Notes under the pieces: model-generated
The model's database searches: none
What the model saw: only the letters and a program-made list of their open reading frames with translations
Told to the model about the DNA's origin: nothing
Made by a program: the position numbers and the translations under genes
Shown: piece by piece, positions 24,201 to 37,500 of the stretch
How positions within the stretch are numbered: position 1 is the first letter of the stretch
How the letters are laid out: each line of letters begins with the position of its first letter
Source of the DNA: Smittium culicis
Lineage: Eukaryota > Kickxellomycota > Harpellomycetes > Harpellales > Legeriomycetaceae
Reading direction: 5' to 3'
DNA: 41,123 nt
Assembly (NCBI GenBank): GCA_001970855.1
Contig: LSSN01005870.1
Coordinates: 1-41,123 of the forward strand

Positions 24201-24869
24201 TTGGTTTATGTTTACGATTATAATTCAATGAGATTCGGGGGAACGTTGGCGCTATATTTGTTGAAACATAGATGGATAGGGGTTTACATGATGCAAGTGG
24301 TGATGCTTTTTGTTCTGGTATTGAATGTGTCATCGAGCAACAAAAAAAGTCATGCTGCGAGATTAGGTCTGATGGTTACTTTAATTGTATTAACAGGAAT
24401 TATTCATGTGTTTATGAAGAAGTATATATATCCCAGAATTACATTCCTCGATTCTGTTTGTCCATCAATTCAGACGAAATTAGATAGCTTTCCAAAGTTC
24501 ATAGTAAAGTTTATTAAAAGATTCAAGGCATTCAGCTGGAATTATGCAGATGATACAAGCTTAGACTACGAAGAGGTGTACAAAGAAAACTGCGTACTTA
24601 AGAGTAGCACTAAACATAATGATAAATTTGACAATCCTTCATTCAGCGATCCAGGATTTACTATTATGTGGGTGCCAAAAGTGGGGTGCAAAGAAATGAA
24701 TGATGTTTATGATAAATTAAACGCAGACTTGGAGAGCTATGGTTGTATCAGCATTGAAGGTACAGGGTATAATAGATTTAATAACCTTTATGTGAGGAAT
24801 AGAGAAGAACCACAGATTGATGTTACGAATAAGAAAGATCGAGTTGATTCAGAAGAACCTGATAATTAA
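21290..24869 (+). CDS. CSC1/OSCA-TMEM63-like osmosensitive cation channel
   Basis: Predicted 1164-aa membrane channel of the calcium-permeable stress-gated family (RSN1 7TM plus N-terminal TM region). Exons 21290-21800 and 21886-24869; the 85-nt GTAAG...TAG intron falls inside TM3 and splices FTYIFS to LIIITSNYK in phase. TM1 is at about 31-52, TM2 about 107-131, and TM3 spans the junction. The split RRM-like cytosolic domain starts with VRQRYL and RIVLVTGVPK (about 193-212) and closes with AALIVFKTMKDAHQFA (about 655-670). Then comes the family signature IMWENLDI (about 687) and the 7TM block to about 1030, followed by a hydrophilic tail of about 130 residues. The loop between the RRM halves is about 390 residues, far longer than in typical members (yeast CSC1 is about 780 aa in total). 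It carries Ser/Asn-rich repeats and a Lys-rich coiled stretch. Confidence 0.93.
22549..22640 (+). repeat. 18-nt coding tandem repeat (NSSTIP)
   Basis: About four to five imperfect copies of an 18-nt unit encode DSSAVP, SSSTIP, NSSTIP, NSSTIP and NPNSG within the loop of the CSC1-like channel. The unit is a multiple of three, so copy-number change keeps the frame. Confidence 0.85.
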
Positions 24870-25031
24870 ACTAGATTGGTAATATATAGAAATTTACAAT
24901 AAATCAAATAAATAAACGCTAGTTGATTAATAACCAAAGAATAGAGAATTTAAATAAAAGCTTATCTTTTTATTAATCTATATTATATAATTTAATACAC
25001 ACAATAAGTTAGTAAGTTCGATTTGGTTTAG
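24870..25031. terminator. Shared 3' region of convergent genes
   Basis: A 162-bp AT-rich spacer between the stop codons of the channel gene (+) and the resolvase gene (-). It has AATAAA-like signals near 24898-24914 on the plus strand. The two transcripts very likely overlap here. Confidence 0.45.
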
Positions 25032-26546
25032 TTATTTTATAAGTAGAGGCTTAATTTTTGAAGTTATATTTTTAAATGACATAATAAAAGATTCAGGATC
25101 TGAGAGCAAAGAAAGAGTGTGTGATATTTGAGTTTGCCAATTAATGAAAGCAATAGCTTGGAGGAAGCAATCGGATAAGTCATCTTTTTTTTTATTTGAT
25201 TCTAGAAATTCTATCCAATTTAGATATTTAGTATGCGGATTAAGCCTGTGGCTTTCCGTTATAGAAGGCGAATGGTTTTGGTATAGATTTAGCAAATGTT
25301 TGTAAGTTTTAGAATCAAAATAATCTTTATATTTGTTGAGGTAGTGAAGTTGTAAGTTTGGTCTATTTAAAGAATATTTATTAAGAGTTTGGTAAAAATC
25401 TGAGAAACTAGTGGGTAACGATTCTTGGACTTTTTCATGGTTATGAAAATCGTATAGAATCTGAGTAGCAAGTAAAATAGAAAGGTTCTTTTTGGTGCTA
25501 TACTTTGATTTCCTTTTAGATTTAGGAGTAGAAGTTATATTAGAGGATAATTCCGAGATTAAAGAATTAGTTATTATGTTTTTATCATTTACAGGAGAGT
25601 CTGTTAGACCAAAGAGCGAGCCCACTTTTTTTGGTTGTACGCTATATGTGCAGTCATTTATTCTAATGATATTACTAACAATTAGAGCCTCGATCATTCC
25701 GCTAATCAAGGCGGAATTTAAAACTGAATTTCCTGAACCAAATCTGAAATGTTGTTTTTCTACAATATAGCTAGTTGTGTCAAAATTGCAAATAGGGATG
25801 TCAGAGTCAAACAGAAGCTGAACTTTTTGAGCGATATGGACAACGTCAAAAGTAGGAGAATCGAGAATCGAGATAACATTCCACTTATTTATATTGTAGT
25901 TACTAGTGATATCTATATAGGATAAATTTTGATAGCCTACATCAAAAGATACAACATTTTGTGGAACTAGGCAAGAGAAAACCTCGCACATAAACGCAAT
26001 ATCAGTTTTATTGAATTTTGTTTCAAGAGTATCAAGTAGTTTAGCATGTTTTTTATCAAGTTTTTTTGTGCCTTTCAGTAAAGTATTGGTTTTTTTTGAT
26101 ATCGAATTGGATAAATGAGATGAAAGTTCTGGGATTTGAGAAACTAAGTATCTTCTAATAGCTAGATCCTGAAAATGATCAAGACCATATTTCAAAAAAG
26201 AAAGCTTTTCTGATTTTTTTCCAGAAGACAATAAACCGCAGTTAGATAGGATTTCGCTGGCCTCTATTCCATTTAAGATACTTAATATTGCTTTTTTGTT
26301 TTCTGGCGTGGTATTATCTAAAAATCAGTTAGCTGAATCATAAAATAAAAAGAGATAAAAGATATTATGCGTATGAATGCAAATAGTAAAAAGAAAATTC
26401 TGGTAATAAAAAATAGTAGAGAATTGATATTATACATATGGCTTACTTTTTATAGTTTTGGAGTATGGCCTATAAGTTTTACAAAATCTTGAATATTTAA
26501 TTAATTTCGAAGGGTATAAGTTTAATCGGCATATTAAGGTAGACAT
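25032..26546 (-). CDS. Mitochondrial Holliday-junction resolvase (Cce1/Ydc2 family)
   Basis: Predicted 461-aa nuclease with an RNase H-like fold, which in yeasts resolves four-way junctions in mitochondrial DNA. Exons 26546-26447 and 26317-25032; intron 26446-26318 (GTAAG, CTAAC branch site, TTTTAG). Exon 1 supplies a 33-residue basic, Arg/Lys/Ser/Tyr-rich leader (MSTLICRLNLYPSKLIKYSR...) typical of a mitochondrial presequence. Exon 2 starts with a SAP-like DNA-binding motif (about 43-75; EILSNCGLLSSGKKSEKL). Catalytic acid candidates: D159 in SFDVGYQNLSYIDI, E220 in IVEKQHFRFGSGN, and D412, D413 and D416 in KKDDLSD followed by FLQAIAFINW, the usual family ending. An internal TTG at 26231 is not the start, because the SAP motif begins upstream. 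A basic insert (STPKSKRKSKYSTKK) sits between the catalytic blocks. The gene is convergent with the channel gene. Confidence 0.86.
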
Positions 26547-27111
26547 GTGATACTGGGTTGATAGTGTATTTTTGTATTTATAATCGGCGCTATGTATTCA
26601 AATATATTACGATCGTTTCAAAAGCTGATTGATAAATGATTATTTGATTTAGTTGATCTTGATTATCTTATTCTTAATATTTAAAGCAACAGCATAACTC
26701 GGAAGTTACGTTACATTGAATCACAATTAAATATTCTTCAGTTATTGGCTCATTAAATTTATCAATTCATTAGTTTTAATTTATACTATATAAAAAACGA
26801 AAGTCTATTGGCTTCACTCTTTCAGTAATTTTACCTATAAAAAATCCTATAATTATTGGCTAGCTAAGGAAGCAGAGAGGGCGTTAAATTTACGAATATT
26901 TGGCCATTATGAAGGGACCATTGGATGGATGATTTATAGCTGGAAACAATTGGGTAGCCTTCCAAAAAGGGTGGGAAAATTACAAGCTTTACTGTACATT
27001 AATTTTTTAGAGATTATTTCGACTAAATTTTCATAAGAGTATATTTTATAGAGTGTGTAAATTATGAGCTTTCTACTGCCGGTTTATAACTTTTGCTTTG
27101 TAAATAGGAAT
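26547..27111. promoter_or_regulatory. Divergent promoter region with coding-like island
   Basis: Head-to-head spacer between the resolvase gene (-) and the Cys-rich protein gene (+). The outer part is AT-rich. From about 26848 to 27036 the base composition rises and a plus-strand frame stays open (described separately). A TATA-like TATATTTTATAG lies near 27040. Confidence 0.4.
26857..27036 (+). other. Unassigned open frame, possible orphan exon
   Basis: Sixty codons, the last TAA, with plausible amino-acid use: WLAKEAERALNLRIFGHYEG, then TIGWMIYSWKQLGSLPKRVG and a short tail. The frame stays open back to about 26791, and a CTTTCAG acceptor lies at about 26818-26824, so this could be a terminal exon. 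I could not find a convincing first exon: the nearest ATG frame upstream (MYSNILRSFQKLIDK, from about 26591) stops before any GT donor. An internal ATG (in WMIYSW) would give only a 35-codon frame. It is not in the antisense of the resolvase gene. I do not recognise the family. It could be a real small mitochondrial or membrane protein, or a fossil exon. Confidence 0.3.
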
Positions 27112-27862
27112 ATGAGACTTTTAGCTATATTGACAATACTGGTGTTTATTCTACAGGTACTGACTTCATTTAACTTTGATAATGATACTTAAAAACCTAA
27201 ATAGCGTGCAATATTAATACCAATTACTGCAAGAGTTAATAAAACATGCAATATATTCATTTTCAAAATAGGTGTACGCAGGCGATATAATATCGTTTTG
27301 CAAATGTACTTGCGACAAAAACTCGACGATAATCGAACTTACTCCATTTGCACTATCGAATTTGCCAAATGCTTCGCAAAAAATAGATGTTAGTACATTA
27401 TCGAAGATACCTTGTATGAACTGCACAAGGTCTTTATGTAAAATCGCCGAGCCTGATCTATGCTTTGGAGCAGCTGTTGGGGATGAAATAATACCTCTTT
27501 GCTTCCGTAAGATGAAATAATTTTCTTCAATTTTTTTTCTATAAAATTTTATGATTTCGTAGGTTTAATTTTAATTGTATATAAACAGATATTAAACAGA
27601 TTTTAATTTGAAATAGAGCGTGACTCTTTGCAAGATAAAATAGTCGTAGAGGGATTTTTAATTTTGGTTGTCGGGCTACTGCTATACTCGCTGTTTAAGG
27701 ATAACATAATGGGGATAGTAAATGTAAAGGCGCTGATATTATTCTTAAATTTCTACACAGAACATGTTCTAATATTTAATCTAAATTATTTCTATTTTAA
27801 ATTATTTTATTTTCTAGAGGTACCAAGCTAGATTCGAGTACCAAAGGGCTGTAACACACTAG
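27112..27862 (+). CDS. Small secreted or single-pass Cys-rich protein, four exons
   Basis: Predicted 141 aa. Exons 27112-27156, 27272-27506, 27617-27717, 27818-27862; all introns are GT-AG and the sum closes in frame. An in-frame ATG at 27064 would add 16 residues; 27112 was chosen because it gives a clean signal peptide (MRLLAILTILVFILQ|VYA). The mature part has paired cysteines: FCKCTCDK, an N-glycosylation-like NST, then PCMNCTRSLC and DLCFGA, and LCFQRDS created by splicing exon 2 to exon 3. A hydrophobic helix follows (IVVEGFLILVVGLLLYSLF), then a short tail RYQARFEYQRAVTH. Topology would put the cysteine domain outside or in the ER lumen. It resembles small uncharacterised fungal proteins with an S-x-CKC start and a CFxRD motif before a C-terminal helix; that likeness is from memory. 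Function unknown. Confidence 0.66.
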
Positions 27863-28176
27863 GATAGAAATTTTGAGATATTAATCTTGTTACATGTGCG
27901 CAAATGTACAAATTCAAATCTAAAGTAAAAGATTAACTCTAAACTTTTATTTTTAATATTTCTAGCATAACTTTTTAAATCAGATTAACTTTAGCGTTGT
28001 TCTAGTGGTATATTCATAATCTATAAGTATATTAGGTTAAATCTTTAATAAAAAAATGAATGAATAATGTAAGCTAAACCATAACTTGAGAAGTTTATAG
28101 TTCTAATTTTAAGCAGTAAAAAGTATTTGATGTTGTGTAGGTAGAAAAAGATGGGGAAGGTTTATAGGGAGAGTAA
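27863..28176. other. Convergent AT-rich spacer
   Basis: Tail-to-tail spacer of 314 bp between the Cys-rich protein gene and Ctf8. It holds AATAAA-like signals near 28047 and no reading frame of interest. Confidence 0.4.
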
Positions 28177-28666
28177 TTATAGAATTAAATCTGGTCTTTT
28201 CTTGAAAAGGAACTTGTATTTGATTATAGCTTTGATGTTATAGTCGACATCTACATATTCGTTATTGGGGCTGGTAGACGATTTATCTTTATCATGAGAC
28301 AATACTTTTTGTGAAACAGCGATAGCTTTCTTTAATGGAACGATCTTGCCTGCAAGTCTGTTAGTCCCTATTAATAGATACGCAGAGCCCTAAAAATGAA
28401 TTAAACAGCAGTTGGGGTATAATTAAATTATATACAGGGGTAGCAGGGTATAAATGTTTTGGTAAATGTAAGAAAATTAAAATCTATATTTTGTATAGTA
28501 AATGACAAGAAAGTAATTATCTTACATCGTGCATGAGATCGAATCTGCCAATACTTTGGTTTTGAACATTATTACCGTCGTTTTGGATAACGCCTTGAGT
28601 CTCGAAGAGGCAGTAATTCTCGGTAGATATGTTTGCTTTATCGTAAATAAAGCTAACTATAGACAT
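28177..28666 (-). CDS. CTF8: Ctf8-like subunit of the alternative RFC clamp loader
   Basis: Predicted 117 aa from two exons, 28666-28526 and 28389-28177; the intron 28525-28390 (136 nt, GTAAG...TTTAG) is in phase 0. Ctf8 joins Ctf18 and Dcc1 to form the RFC-like complex that loads PCNA and supports sister-chromatid cohesion. Family traits seen: a short N-terminal beta region ending in a GVIQN...IGRFDLM block, then GSAYLLIGTNRLAGKIVPLK, matching the LLIG.H.LEGK.V.L.KP pattern, a central acidic linker, and the closing YNIKAIIKYKFLFKKRPDLIL, matching the Y.V..II..K.LFK.RP. ending of the family. Length fits the small fungal members. The joined exon boundary places the conserved LLIG block correctly. 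Moderately sure; no other family I know has this ending. Confidence 0.78.
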
Positions 28667-29960
28667 TTCCGATAAAAATACAATGCTAACAGTAATATAA
28701 ATATTAGAAATATCAGATATACTACTTTTAGCGGGTTGAAAAAGTTTGAGTGAAGGTTAAATGTAATGTTTGGTGTGGTCAATTACAAAAAAAAATTTAT
28801 TTTTTATTTGTGCATTGGTATAGAATGATTAGTTGATGAGGAAATATTGAGTGTTGCAGTATGTAATAAATTGCCGAGTTTTTTCAGCATACATATAAAA
28901 AAAACAATGATTTGTATAGACGTTATTTCTGTATTGACTTTTCCTCCTGATTTTCTGCTATTATATGCTACACTTGGATTTTGTCAGCAGTCTCTGGCAG
29001 ACTTCGCTATAAACACCCAAAACTACAGCATCCGTAGCCTTTCCCCACCAGTCCAATAGTCATGAGCGATATTGTTTACTATAAAGTTGGGTATTTACGC
29101 TAACAGGCTGGTTTCGCCTTATAAGTAAATATACGCACATTCTAAACGGCTCAGTAGTAAATATCTCTGTCCAATAAATATACCTCATTCTTCAGCTCTC
29201 TTTATATTATTATCTGATGAGCTTTTATTTGCAAAACAAAATCTCAGCAAATGGTTGAGTATAGTCAAACCTTAGGCTTATATACTATTGGCCAAGAGTG
29301 TTTATCCTGATAATTCTGGGAGACGTATGAGGAATGCAGACTCAGCAGTAAATAGAAAGAGGCAGTGGTAAGTAAGCATGAAAATGAGAATGTGTTTACA
29401 GAACAGTTTATTTTCACGAAGATTTTGGGCAAGTTGGATTAATATCTAAACTATAAACGCTTTAAGCTGCTAAAAACAATCCTTTTTTTATATAATAGTT
29501 GTTACAAGCTTTCCATTTCAAGCTTTAAATCCCAAATTAAGCAAGAAGCCTAGCAATATAAATTAGTATAATACTTGAGAAACCCTTTACCCTTATCTCG
29601 CCCACACAAATACTTTGAAAATCTAAGAAATTGGCATTCAGTACTATTAATTTATATCCTAAAATTACTTCCGCCTTCTGAACCCCTATCACTCACTCGC
29701 CAAACCTCCAGCTAATACCTCAGCTCTTAAGCTCATACTTGCTAGGTTTCTCTCTTACCCAAATATTTTGCCAAATAAAAAGTATTACTTACATCCCTTC
29801 ATTAATTTTTATTTATAATCCCCTTTCTTAATATAATTTGCAAATTTATTCGTTTAACCTTACAATCAAACATTATACACCCATTTCTTTATAACTCTAA
29901 CTACTAGTTAATCCTATTCTATAATAGCTACTTGATCGTAATTCCTAATTTAATATAAAG
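28667..29960. other. Intergenic region between Ctf8 and Cdc20 genes
   Basis: Head-to-head promoter region for Ctf8 (-) and Cdc20 (+). About 28950-29400 is richer in G+C and may hold decayed sequence: minus-strand fragments such as DWWGKATDAVVLGVYSEVCQ near 29050-28990 are open for about 30 codons but have no start and no family I recognise. The last 350 bp before 29961 are pyrimidine-rich on the plus strand, a common feature of fungal promoters. There is no tRNA. Confidence 0.4.
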
Positions 29961-31592
29961 ATGATATCCTACTCTGATCACCCTTCGCCCCAACCCAATT
30001 CTAGTACCCCTTTGAACTCTTCCCCTGCAACTAATAGAAAAACTCCCCTTTCGCAAATTTCTTCCTCAAAAGGTTGCGATTATAGCTCCCCAATTCCACA
30101 AAACTCCTCCCAAACAAAGGTTTGTTCTTTTCATATATACTACATAGCCTTTACTCAAATAATTTTCCCATTTTTTTTATATTCCTATTATTAATCGATC
30201 ATATCTTTACTCTGTTTAAATCGCCAGTTTGATAGGTTCATTCCTAATAGAGATTCAACTAGCCTCGCAGCTGGCCAATTCAATCTATCTCAAAAGGACT
30301 CCCCTCTTATTCTAGACTCTAATTTATCTGAGTACCAATCCGAGGTTGCTAAAGCTTGCGGTCTAACTCTAAATAGCCGCATTCTAACTTTTGGCGCTGA
30401 AGCCCCAGTTTCAGAAAAAGAAGACTATAGCAAATTCATTAATAGAAATCCTTCCTCTAAAACCTCTGCTTCTTCAAAGCTCTCCAATAAACGCAGAATA
30501 TTAACAACCCCTGAAAGAATTCTTGATGCCCCTGGTTTAGTCGACGATTACTACCTTAATTTGCTCCACTGGTCTGCTGATAATCTTTTGGCTATTGGTC
30601 TCGATAACTTGGTCTATCTATGGGATGCTAATAGCGGTGAAGTATCCAACCTTTGCGAGTTCACTAATACCTCCCCTTCAACTATTCCTACCCATGAAAA
30701 TATAACCACCGCTGTCCAGTTCACTAGCGACGGCTCCTATCTTGCCGTTGCAAGCCAAAATGGTCAAGTCTCTATTTTTGACCCGATCGCCCAGAAAAAA
30801 ATCAGAACTATGTCTGACAGACAATCGCGTGTTGGTGCGCTAAGCTGGAATAACCATATTGTTTCTGCTGGTGCAAGAGACGGATCCATCTGGCATCATG
30901 ACGTCCGTGTAGCCAAACACAAAGTCGCTGAACTTTTCGCTCACACTGGTGATATTTGCGGCCTAAAATGGCGGTCTGATGGCGCCCTCCTAGCAAGCGG
31001 TGGTAATGATAACCTTGTTAATATCTGGGATATCAGATCTTCTGTCCCGAAATTCACTAAAACTAACCATACCGCTGCCGTCAAAGCTATCGACTGGTGC
31101 CCCTGGCAACTAAATCTCTTGGCTACTGGTGGTGGAACAACAGATAAACATATCCACTTTTGGAACACTACAACTACCGCTAGAGTCAACTCTATAAACA
31201 CAAACAACCAAGTGACTTCCCTCAATTGGTCGACAAACTACCGCGAAATAATGTCTACTCACGGATTCCCGAACAACTCCATCTCTGTTTACTCCTACCC
31301 TGCACTTACCCCAATCTCCACAATCACAAATGCCCACGACTCTAGAATTTTACACTCCGCAATTTCTCCAGACAACCAAGTTGTTGCCACAGTTGCAAGC
31401 GATGAAAACTTGAAGTTTTGGCGTATCTTTGATACTTCCTCGCTAGCTGCTAACCAAAAAGGAGACATCAAATCGTCTGCCGCTACTTCATCCCAAAACT
31501 CAGCATCATCCATGTCCACCCCAATCAATTCATCTGATAAAAACCCTTCCAATATAAGCCTATCCAGAAGCCGACAATCTATGATTCGGTAA
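29961..31592 (+). CDS. CDC20: Cdc20/Slp1 APC/C activator, WD40
   Basis: Predicted 507-aa WD40 protein that activates the anaphase-promoting complex and binds checkpoint proteins. Exons 29961-30119 and 30228-31592; intron of 108 nt with a weak GTTTGT donor and a CGCCAG acceptor. Splicing creates the C-box at once: DRFIPNR (residues 55-61, consensus DR[FY]IPxR), the APC/C docking motif. Next come VAKACGLTLNSRILTFGAEAP, which is of the Cdc20 rather than the Cdh1 type, and RRILTTPERILDAPGLVDDYY (from about 136), the segment leading into the propeller. Seven WD repeats fill about 165-455, with clear WD ends such as VYLWD, SIWHHD, VNIWD, IHFWN and LKFWR. The last two residues are Ile-Arg, the IR tail that contacts Cdc27/APC3. 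The N-terminus is short and Ser/Pro-rich, with no obvious KEN or D-box. Confidence 0.95.
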
Positions 31593-32438
31593 AAAAAGAA
31601 AAAGAAAAAAATTAAATAAAGTTAAAAATTGTAACCTCCTTGAAATTTTTTTTTATTTTTTCTCATGGCCATTTGATTATGCATTTTTGTGTTTATATAT
31701 TTGTTTATTTTGGTCTTTATTTAATGAAAATATCACTCTACCAACGCAATTTCATTCAATACATAATATATAACTGTATATATAAACTAAGCAACAGCAA
31801 ATACTATCGTGCTTCTACTTACTATAACCATTCTATTTTTTTTTAACCACTACATAATTTAAACTCCACCTGATAAACAAAGAACTGTCTAATTTTTACT
31901 ATTTAATTACTTTTGATTCTGAACATACGTAATTTTTTCATTATTTTACATGATTGATTTTGCTTCTCAAGTAATAAATTGTTACTTTAGTAGCTGTTTA
32001 TAATTTTCTGCAATTATTATTATTATTATAAAAGTTCATGTATCTAACTCACAATTAGTTTATTATTTTCCTAATTGTTACCACTTTTTATTACACTCGT
32101 GTCTATTAAGGCTTACTATGATATACACAAAAGAAGTAAATTTGTTTTTTACAGGAATATATTTTGAAAAATAAATTGATGAAAACGCGAATATAAAAAA
32201 TGTTATATTTAATTTTTCATTTAATATTTTAGGCAGGCTTGAACTGTTTTATTTTTATATTAATATTTATTAGCTCAGTAATTGTTATTTGCTGTAAAAG
32301 AAAAGGTAGGTAAGGAGGGTGTGGGTTGAGATTACATGAGCAGAGGTAGAGAGGGAGGATATATAACGATGTTTGGATAATGAAAATAAGTATAATCTGG
32401 GAGTTATTTTTACATCCATTTATTATCTAAAGGAAAGA
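31593..32438. other. Convergent AT-rich spacer with G-rich patch
   Basis: Tail-to-tail between Cdc20 (+) and SRPK (-). A purine run and AATAAAG follow the Cdc20 stop (31592-31622), fitting a 3' end signal. AT-rich frames here (for example 31640-31846) look like chance. A G-rich patch at 32305-32325 has several short G-runs. Confidence 0.45.
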
Positions 32439-34572
<2,134 letters not shown>

Positions 34573-37500
34573 TTTACTTTTCGATTGGAATAAATAACTA
34601 AATTAAGAGATTTGATGCGTATGTATATGGAGGGATCAATAACGATTCCTTTGGAAGTATGATTGAAATATGACGTGCTTAGTTATGAAATTAGATTTTC
34701 GAAAGGGGTAAATATTATCTAGATAGAATTATTGAACTGCCATAAATTTTATTCTAAAGAATCTATTTTAGGTGAATAAATAAGGCAATATTTTTTTTCC
34801 AAGATGATTACAATCCAAATAAGCAATTTACTCAAGCTAAGTATATAATTTAATTTTAGAAGAAAATTAATATAATTAACTAGTCAAGTATAGTATTAAA
34901 AAAATTTTACGCAAATGTATAAATAAATAGCTAGTTGATATTTAGCAGTAAAAGAGTTTGTTATATTATTTCTTTTCAATAAATATCAATTGAAGAATAT
35001 AATTACTATAAATTTATTAGCACTGCAAATACGATTCAACTTTTTTTTTTTTCCTCTATGAATTATGATACATTGGTGATTTATTGGCTGAATTTTGATT
35101 GAATTTTTTTCCACAGGCAAATAAGAATTAAATAGATATTAGCGAAAATATTTGAGCGCCTTAATAAATGGATCCATATAGATGATTAAATTGGACTTTC
35201 GTAAAACGAAGTAATGTTTTTTGATTTATGGTTTATGATCAAAGATCTCATTAATAGAGTTATAAAATGTACATAATGAATTATAAGTACTAATCCAAAA
35301 GGTTACGAAATAGTATATGTCAATTATCTATATACTCGAATATCAAAAAAATAATCTTTTTTTTACGTTGATGCTAACTACAATCAATTGTGAGAAAAGG
35401 TGGGAATAACAAGGTAAGAATATAATGATTATACGTTAAAAAATTTTTATTATCAGAGCACGATTCATAGTATGAAATTCTCAATTTTATATTTTTTATA
35501 AGAATCATAATATTTCAATGCGCCATGGATATAAAATTATAATTTACTCGCATAAATTTAAAAGGTTATAAAAGCTACACATGTGTGCTATTTTTATTTT
35601 GAATTATTAGTGGGTATTATATTGAAATCATGAAAATCAAAAAAAAGTTTCAGTTCTTTCAGATTATTATATAAAAAAATTAAAATTATATAATGAATTA
35701 AAGATATTTTTACCATTCAAATATTTAAGGATAAGTTAGATTTTATATTTTAAACGTTGTTATTATATATAAAACCGATTAATAAACTTTATACGAGTAA
35801 ATTGCTGTAAAATGAATATAAAAATATTTGAACCAATTCAATTAAATGTTTTAATTTACGAAGTTTTTAAACGCTTTGGAATGTTTGGTTGATGTTTTAA
35901 ACAAATTGAATACTGATAGTTATATAGAATTTCTATTTTATGGCCTTTAATCTTTTTTTTTGATAAAAAAGTGTCTAAAATTTAATCAAAGATTGAAAAA
36001 TTATAGATTTTAGTATATAAGAATAAAATAGAACGCCAGTTATAATAAAAATGATGATTTGTGATGATTTATGGGACATTTTGAATAAAAATAGACACTT
36101 CTTTAAATATCTTACATTTGTTGTAATTAATTTTACAATAAAAAGGATAATGAAGGTGCAAGTTAAAATGGGTAATGATAAGGTTATAGCGACTATAAAT
36201 AAGCAATAACATAAAAAATTGGGCGACATAATAAAATGAAATTCTCAAAAAATACATTATCTATCTGTTTAAATGACATCATTTAAAAAAATGCTATAAT
36301 ATATACACCAGAACAAGTTCAGTGTTTAGGTAAAATAGTGAAAGAAACAGAGTATCATGGGAAAGTCGAGGGTTGAATACCTTTGATTTTATTATATATT
36401 TGAGGTGCTTTAGATACTCTGGCTTATATTTTTTTGTATTATGATATAATCTAGCGCTAATACAGGCAGTAGAAATACTATTACAATTAATCTTTTCCAC
36501 TGATTTGAATCAGCCCTTCCCTGTCCATAACTCTTAAAAATTAATAATTAACCGATTTGCTTATAATTTATAATTAAATTTGTTGTTTGCTGTTTGTTGC
36601 TAATATATAATAGAAGAATAAATCGAAAGGCTTCGGTATTTTTATACATGGAAGACTATTTGGAGGTGCGGAACTTTTACCATTAAATTTTTCCTGCTCA
36701 TAATAGTTAGTTTAATTTTTCAATCATGTTAGATAACTATTTTGAATGAATTAAATAATACAATTATTAGCTCTATCTAAATCACATAATCAAATAGAAT
36801 TTCCAAAAAAAAAAAATGCTCCGCTTCTTCTAAGAGTATCCCATATAGTTTTTAGATAGATGGCTATATTTGATAGATCAAAAATAGTCTACCATCTATG
36901 ATAGGGTTAAAAAATGCCAAAATGCTAGATCTCAATGCTGAATATTAGCAGTATTCAAGTAAATAGTAAATTTTGACATCAAATAATGTACCTCCAGCTT
37001 AAAAATCAAAAGCCACAACTAATAACCCAATAAACGATAATTAATTGATTAATATAAATAATAATTTGCTTCTAATCTATTAATCAGGTATATAATAGGC
37101 TCTATCAATTAAATGACTAATGGGTGTACATATACAGAAGTTATATTTACCAATGAATTGGATCATTAGGCAAAGGAAAAAAAGCTACATCATTTTAGCC
37201 AATAATTTTCATAATCATATCGAGTTAGTCAGTGCATTTAGAATTAGTTCGTAGCGAATCATGATGCGTGAATGTAAAACAGTCTCATATCACTTGCCAG
37301 GATTATAGATAGGCAGTCTTGTAGAACGCTATGGCTCATAATTAGCTAAATTAAATTAGATTAGAGGTTTCTGTTGGTAAACCAAAGCGGCAAATTACAT
37401 GAGAACATTTTTAGCCAAGGAAGGTAGAAAAGTAGAAGACTTGCCTTATAAAAAATAGCAGCAATGAGAACCGAATAACACAAACCTCCAAGAACCAAAA

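Noticed and set aside
25032..26231. Resolvase starting at the TTG at 26231
   Set aside because: The SAP motif begins upstream of it, and an ATG exon with a mitochondrial-type leader splices in phase at 26447|26317.
27628..27831. Separate gene reading through the third intron of the Cys-rich protein
   Set aside because: The tail after the membrane helix becomes Phe/Tyr/Leu-rich AT sequence; a GTAAAT...CTAG intron gives a better in-phase ending (RYQARFEYQRAVTH).
28847..29059. 70-codon plus-strand frame between Ctf8 and Cdc20
   Set aside because: It lacks an ATG start and any recognisable motif, and the opposite strand is equally open in places, suggesting chance or a decayed relic.
35975..36500. 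Three overlapping minus-strand frames
   Set aside because: They overlap in different frames and are dominated by Ile, Phe, Tyr and Lys, typical of random AT-rich sequence.
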